NCBI GenBank assembly: GCA_944393305.1
Contig: CALXZS010000049.1
Location: 1-8,930, forward strand
Direction: 5' to 3'
DNA length: 8,930 bases
Origin: an uncultured Clostridia bacterium
GTDB lineage: Bacteria > Bacillota > Clostridia > TANB77 > CAG-508
Made by a program: the position numbers and the translations under genes. The notes under the pieces were generated by a model. The model ran no database searches. It was not told the DNA's origin and saw nothing but the letters and a program-made list of their open reading frames with translations. Positions 6,028-8,930 of the stretch are shown one piece after another. Position 1 is the first letter of the stretch, and the number at the start of each line of letters is the position of its first letter.

Positions 6028-6489
6028 TTATTTCTTTTTAGTTTCTTTTTTATCTTCTTCTTTTTCTACTTCTTTTGTTTCTTCTTTATTTTCTAGTTGA
6101 GCCATGCTTACTCCTTGAACATGTACATTAACTTCTAAAACACTAAGACCTGTCATGTTTTCAACTGACTTTTTAACTCTTTTTTGTATTTCAAAAGCTA
6201 CATCTGGAATTCTTGCTCCATATTCAACAATTATGTTTACATCTATTCTTGCCTCTTTATTATCTAGTATTTCTACTTTGATACCTTTGGCTAAATTTTT
6301 CTTTCCACTTAAAACTTCTGAAATTCCTCCTGCGAATCCACCAGCCATTTCTGCTACTCCTGAAACCTCAGAAGCTGCCATACCAGAAATTACTGCAACT
6401 ACATCATCAGAAATTTCTATACTATTTTCCCCTTCATTAATTGTTATTTCTTCCTCTACTTTTTTTGTTTGTTTTTTTTCTTCACTCAT
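6028..6489 (-). CDS. Asp23/Gls24 family envelope stress response protein
   Basis: A 153-residue soluble protein with one Asp23 domain at about 14-127. The typical segments are visible: ITINEGENSIEISDDVVAVI (15-34), SGMAASEVSGVAEMAG (35-50), a strand pair with IDVNIIVEYGARIPDVAFEI (82-101), RVKKSVENMTGL, and VLEVNVHVQGV (117-127). Both ends carry charged tails: EEKKQTKKVEEE at the start and a Lys/Glu run for the last 20 residues. Asp23 proteins are abundant and attach to the membrane through AmaP; loss causes envelope stress in Staphylococcus. The neighbours amaP and DUF2273 fit that role, while the closeness to nusB matches YqhY of Bacillus, another member of the family. The start is certain: GGAGG lies 7 nt before ATG. 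A promoter lies 35-63 nt upstream. Confidence 0.93.
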   Translation of the reverse strand: MSEEKKQTKKVEEEITINEGENSIEISDDVVAVISGMAASEVSGVAEMAGGFAGGISEVLSGKKNLAKGIKVEILDNKEARIDVNIIVEYGARIPDVAFEIQKRVKKSVENMTGLSVLEVNVHVQGVSMAQLENKEETKEVEKEEDKKETKKK

Positions 6490-6523
6490 AATAAACCTCC
6501 TTATATAGTTTATAGATATTATA

Positions 6524-6552
6524 AGTATATCAATATATACATAAATTTACAA
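6524..6552 (-). promoter_or_regulatory. Sigma-A-type promoter for the asp23-amaP-nusB unit
   Basis: On the minus strand TTGTAA (6552-6547; four of six consensus bases) is followed by a 17-nt spacer and TATACT (6529-6524; five of six). A TATAAT follows immediately (6523-6518), an alternative -10 with only weak -35 choices. Transcription would start near 6515, giving a leader of about 25 nt to the asp23 ATG. No terminator hairpin was found after dnaE, so read-through may add to expression. Confidence 0.6.
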
Positions 6553-6569
6553 TAGTTATGTTTAAAAAA

Positions 6570-8930
6570 TTATTCTTTAACTAATTCATAATTTTCCGCA
6601 CTTACAATTTCTTTAAATTCATCTAATATTTCATCAGTGGCAAATATTGCTCCACAACTACTTATTTTTTCTCCTTGTTTTACAAATACTTGTAAATTAT
6701 TTTTTTCTCCTGTGAAAAATTTAATTGCTCCTCTTAACTTTTCTTTTTGTTCTTCTCCTAGATTCGTAATATTCAATACTAATTCATATCTTTCTTTTCC
6801 TTTAAGTTCTGAAATACTATTAGCAACAATACTTATATCTGAATCTTCTTTCATACTTATTCTTCCGTCTATTACTACAATATTTTCCTCTAATAAAAGA
6901 CTTTGGCAATTATTATAACAACTTTCAAATACTATTACTTCACAAGAGCCATATAAATCTTCAATTGTAACAAAAGCCATTATTTTATTAGTTTTTGTGA
7001 ATTTTTTCTTTATTTTTGTAATTATACCAACTAATTTTACTCTTTGCCCATCTGCTATTTTTATATTAGGAGTCTCATTTGCTAAAATTGCTTCATTGGC
7101 CTCTTTCATTTCCAATATATTTATAGTTGATGTTTCTTCTATCTGTTTTCTATATTTTTCTAAAGGATGTCCAGATATATATATACCAAGCATTTCTTTT
7201 TCCATAGATAATAATTCTTTTTCAGAAAATTCTTTCATTTCTGTATATGTATATTTCATTTTTTGCATGTCTTGTGTATCATTTCCAAGGTCGAACATTG
7301 TAACTTGTCCTGAAAAAGCTTTGTTATTTTCTTCTGCAATCATATCTATTATTCCTTCAAATGATGCAAGTAATGTACTCCTTGTTTTTCCAAGATTATC
7401 GAAAGCTCCTGCTTTTATTAAACTTTCTATACATTTTTTATTTACAGCTTCACCATAAATTCTTTCACAAAAGTCTGTAAAGTCTTTGTAATCTCCGTTT
7501 TTTTCTCTTTCTTCTACTATACTATCTACTGCATTTATTCCAACATTTTTTATACTTCCTAAACCAAATCTAATTGCATTGTCTGATGTAGTAAATTTTG
7601 TAAAACTTTTATTTATATCTGGTTTTAATATTGCAATGTTTTTCTTTTTACATTCATCAATATAAATTGGTACTTTATCTAAATTTCCTAAAAAGCTATT
7701 AAGCATTGCAGCCATAAATTCTGCTGGATAATATGCTTTTAAATATGCTGTTCTATATGCTACTACTGCATAGCAAGCGGCATGTGATTTATTAAATGCA
7801 TATTTTGCAAATTCTGCCATTTCATCAAAAATTTTGTTAGCAGATGCTTCATCTATTCCATTACGTACACATCCTGGTATTTCTATATTACCATTTTCAT
7901 CAAGTTTTCCATGTACGAAATTTTCTCTTTCTTTTGCCATAACGTCCAATTTTTTCTTTCCCATGGCACGTCTTACTAAATCTGCTCTTCCTAATGAATA
8001 ACCAGCCAAGTCTCTTACTATTTGCATAACTTGTTCTTGATAAACCATACAACCATATGTTACTGATAAGATTGGTTTTAAACTTGGATGAGTATATACA
8101 GCATGTTCTGGATCTTTTTTGTTAGCTATATATCTTGGTATTTGATCCATTGGTCCCGGTCTATAAAGTGACACTCCAGCTATTATATCTTCTAGGCAAT
8201 CTGGTTTTAATTCTTTCATAAAGTTTGTCATTCCACCAGATTCAAACTGAAATATACCAATAGAATCTCCATCTTGCCAAAGTTTATATACTTTTGGATC
8301 ATTCATTTCTGAATCAAATTCTACTTTTACACCTTTATTTTTTTCAATTAATTCTATCGCATCACGAATAACTGTTAGTGTTCTTAAACCTAAGAAGTCC
8401 ATTTTTAAAAGTCCTAATTCTTCTAATGTTGTCATTATATATTGTGTTGAAATGACATCATCTCTAGCATATAAAGGTACATAATTTACAACTGGCTCAC
8501 GTGCAATAATTATTCCACATGCATGTGTTGAAGCCTGTCTTGGCAATCCTTCTAAAGCCATTGCTATATCTAATAAATTATGTATATCTCCATTACCTTC
8601 ATATAAATCTTTTAATTCTTTATTTTGTTCTAGAGCTTTTGCAATTGTTATATGTAATTCATTTGGTATCATTTTTGCAAGTTTGTCTGCTTCTGCATAA
8701 GATACATCTAATACTCTTGCTACATCTCTTATTACCATTCTGGCAGACATAGTTCCAAAAGTAATAATCTGTGAAACATGATCCTGTCCATATTTTTCCG
8801 CAACATAGTCTATTACATCTTGTCTTTTTTCATAGTCAAAATCTATATCAAAATCTGGCATACTTATTCTTTCTGGATTTAGGAATCTTTCAAAAATAAG
8901 TCCATATTTTATTGGGTCAATATCTGTTAT
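6570..8930 (-). CDS. dnaE: DNA polymerase III alpha subunit DnaE (C-terminal part; 5' end outside window)
   Basis: The reading frame is open to the window edge: 786 residues are visible, from ITDIDPIKYGLIFERF to the stop. The missing part is the PHP domain and the start of the palm, roughly a third of a protein of about 1,150. Numbering from the Met at 8861, catalytic aspartates are D3 and D5 in PDFDIDF and D155 in KMDFLGLRTL. Other landmarks are RQASTHACGI (108-117), SLYRPGPMDQIPRYI (231-245), YGCMVYQEQVM (269-279), RRAMGKKK (297-304) and FNKSHAACYAVVAYRTAYLK (356-375). A helix-hairpin-helix region (RFGLGSIKNVG, 431-441) and an OB-fold (RVKLVGIITKIKK and following, 607-690) come next. The OB-fold after the fingers marks the DnaE type, not PolC. 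The Met at 8861 is internal, not a start. DnaE synthesises DNA at the replication fork. It ends 80 nt before asp23. Confidence 0.98.
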   Translation of the reverse strand: MTDIDPIKYGLIFERFLNPERISMPDFDIDFDYEKRQDVIDYVAEKYGQDHVSQIITFGTMSARMVIRDVARVLDVSYAEADKLAKMIPNELHITIAKALEQNKELKDLYEGNGDIHNLLDIAMALEGLPRQASTHACGIIIAREPVVNYVPLYARDDVISTQYIMTTLEELGLLKMDFLGLRTLTVIRDAIELIEKNKGVKVEFDSEMNDPKVYKLWQDGDSIGIFQFESGGMTNFMKELKPDCLEDIIAGVSLYRPGPMDQIPRYIANKKDPEHAVYTHPSLKPILSVTYGCMVYQEQVMQIVRDLAGYSLGRADLVRRAMGKKKLDVMAKERENFVHGKLDENGNIEIPGCVRNGIDEASANKIFDEMAEFAKYAFNKSHAACYAVVAYRTAYLKAYYPAEFMAAMLNSFLGNLDKVPIYIDECKKKNIAILKPDINKSFTKFTTSDNAIRFGLGSIKNVGINAVDSIVEEREKNGDYKDFTDFCERIYGEAVNKKCIESLIKAGAFDNLGKTRSTLLASFEGIIDMIAEENNKAFSGQVTMFDLGNDTQDMQKMKYTYTEMKEFSEKELLSMEKEMLGIYISGHPLEKYRKQIEETSTINILEMKEANEAILANETPNIKIADGQRVKLVGIITKIKKKFTKTNKIMAFVTIEDLYGSCEVIVFESCYNNCQSLLLEENIVVIDGRISMKEDSDISIVANSISELKGKERYELVLNITNLGEEQKEKLRGAIKFFTGEKNNLQVFVKQGEKISSCGAIFATDEILDEFKEIVSAENYELVKE

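Noticed and set aside
6997..7458. 153-codon plus-strand open frame opposite dnaE
   Set aside because: It is antisense to conserved DnaE sequence, and its Phe/Ser/Ile-rich composition is typical of a shadow frame in AT-rich DNA.
1..8930. A new defence, mobile or CRISPR-like system
   Set aside because: All full-length genes belong to recognised housekeeping, envelope or sporulation families. There are no direct-repeat arrays, transposase or integrase frames, attachment-site repeats, or RNA gene signatures.

Overview
This window is AT-rich chromosomal DNA from a low-GC Firmicute, most likely a spore-forming member of the Clostridia. The evidence is the A/T-biased codon use, strong GGAGG-type ribosome binding sites, a SleB-type spore cortex lytic enzyme, an Asp23/AmaP/DUF2273 envelope cluster, a DnaE polymerase of the type used alongside PolC, and a clostridial-style prepilin N-terminus. 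Every supported gene lies on the minus strand, so the reading order runs from high to low coordinates.

From right to left: (1) 8930-6570 is the C-terminal two-thirds of dnaE, cut by the window edge. (2) 6552-6490 is a short intergenic region with a good sigma-A promoter. (3) 6489-5177 is an envelope-stress cluster: soluble Asp23, then AmaP (membrane anchor with its own Asp23-like domain), then a small DUF2273 membrane protein. (4) 5166-3263 is the nusB-xseA-xseB block (antitermination factor and both exonuclease VII subunits), with stop codons and ribosome binding sites overlapping. (5) 3259-2831 is a YuiD-like divergent PAP2 (DUF212) membrane protein, followed at 2798-1146 by fhs, formate-tetrahydrofolate ligase. 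(6) 1069-383 is sleB, preceded by a long RNA hairpin that contains its ribosome binding site. (7) 323-1 is a near-consensus promoter, a roughly 160-nt A-rich leader, and the start of a prepilin-like gene broken by one apparent extra base.

Spacing suggests one transcription unit from asp23 to fhs, with no gap above about 70 nt and no terminator seen inside. The hairpin near 1070-1110 probably separates this unit from sleB. The grouping joins growth and housekeeping functions (transcription, DNA repair, C1-folate metabolism, envelope homeostasis), and sleB and the prepilin-like gene are separate add-ons. The order resembles the yqhY-nusB-folD-xseA-xseB neighbourhood of Bacillus, except that folD is absent here and fhs sits at the end.

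I see no CRISPR array, phage, transposon, tRNA or rRNA. Most of the window is ordinary core genome. The parts worth a second look are the frameshifted prepilin gene with its strong promoter and unusual leader, and the hairpin over the sleB start.
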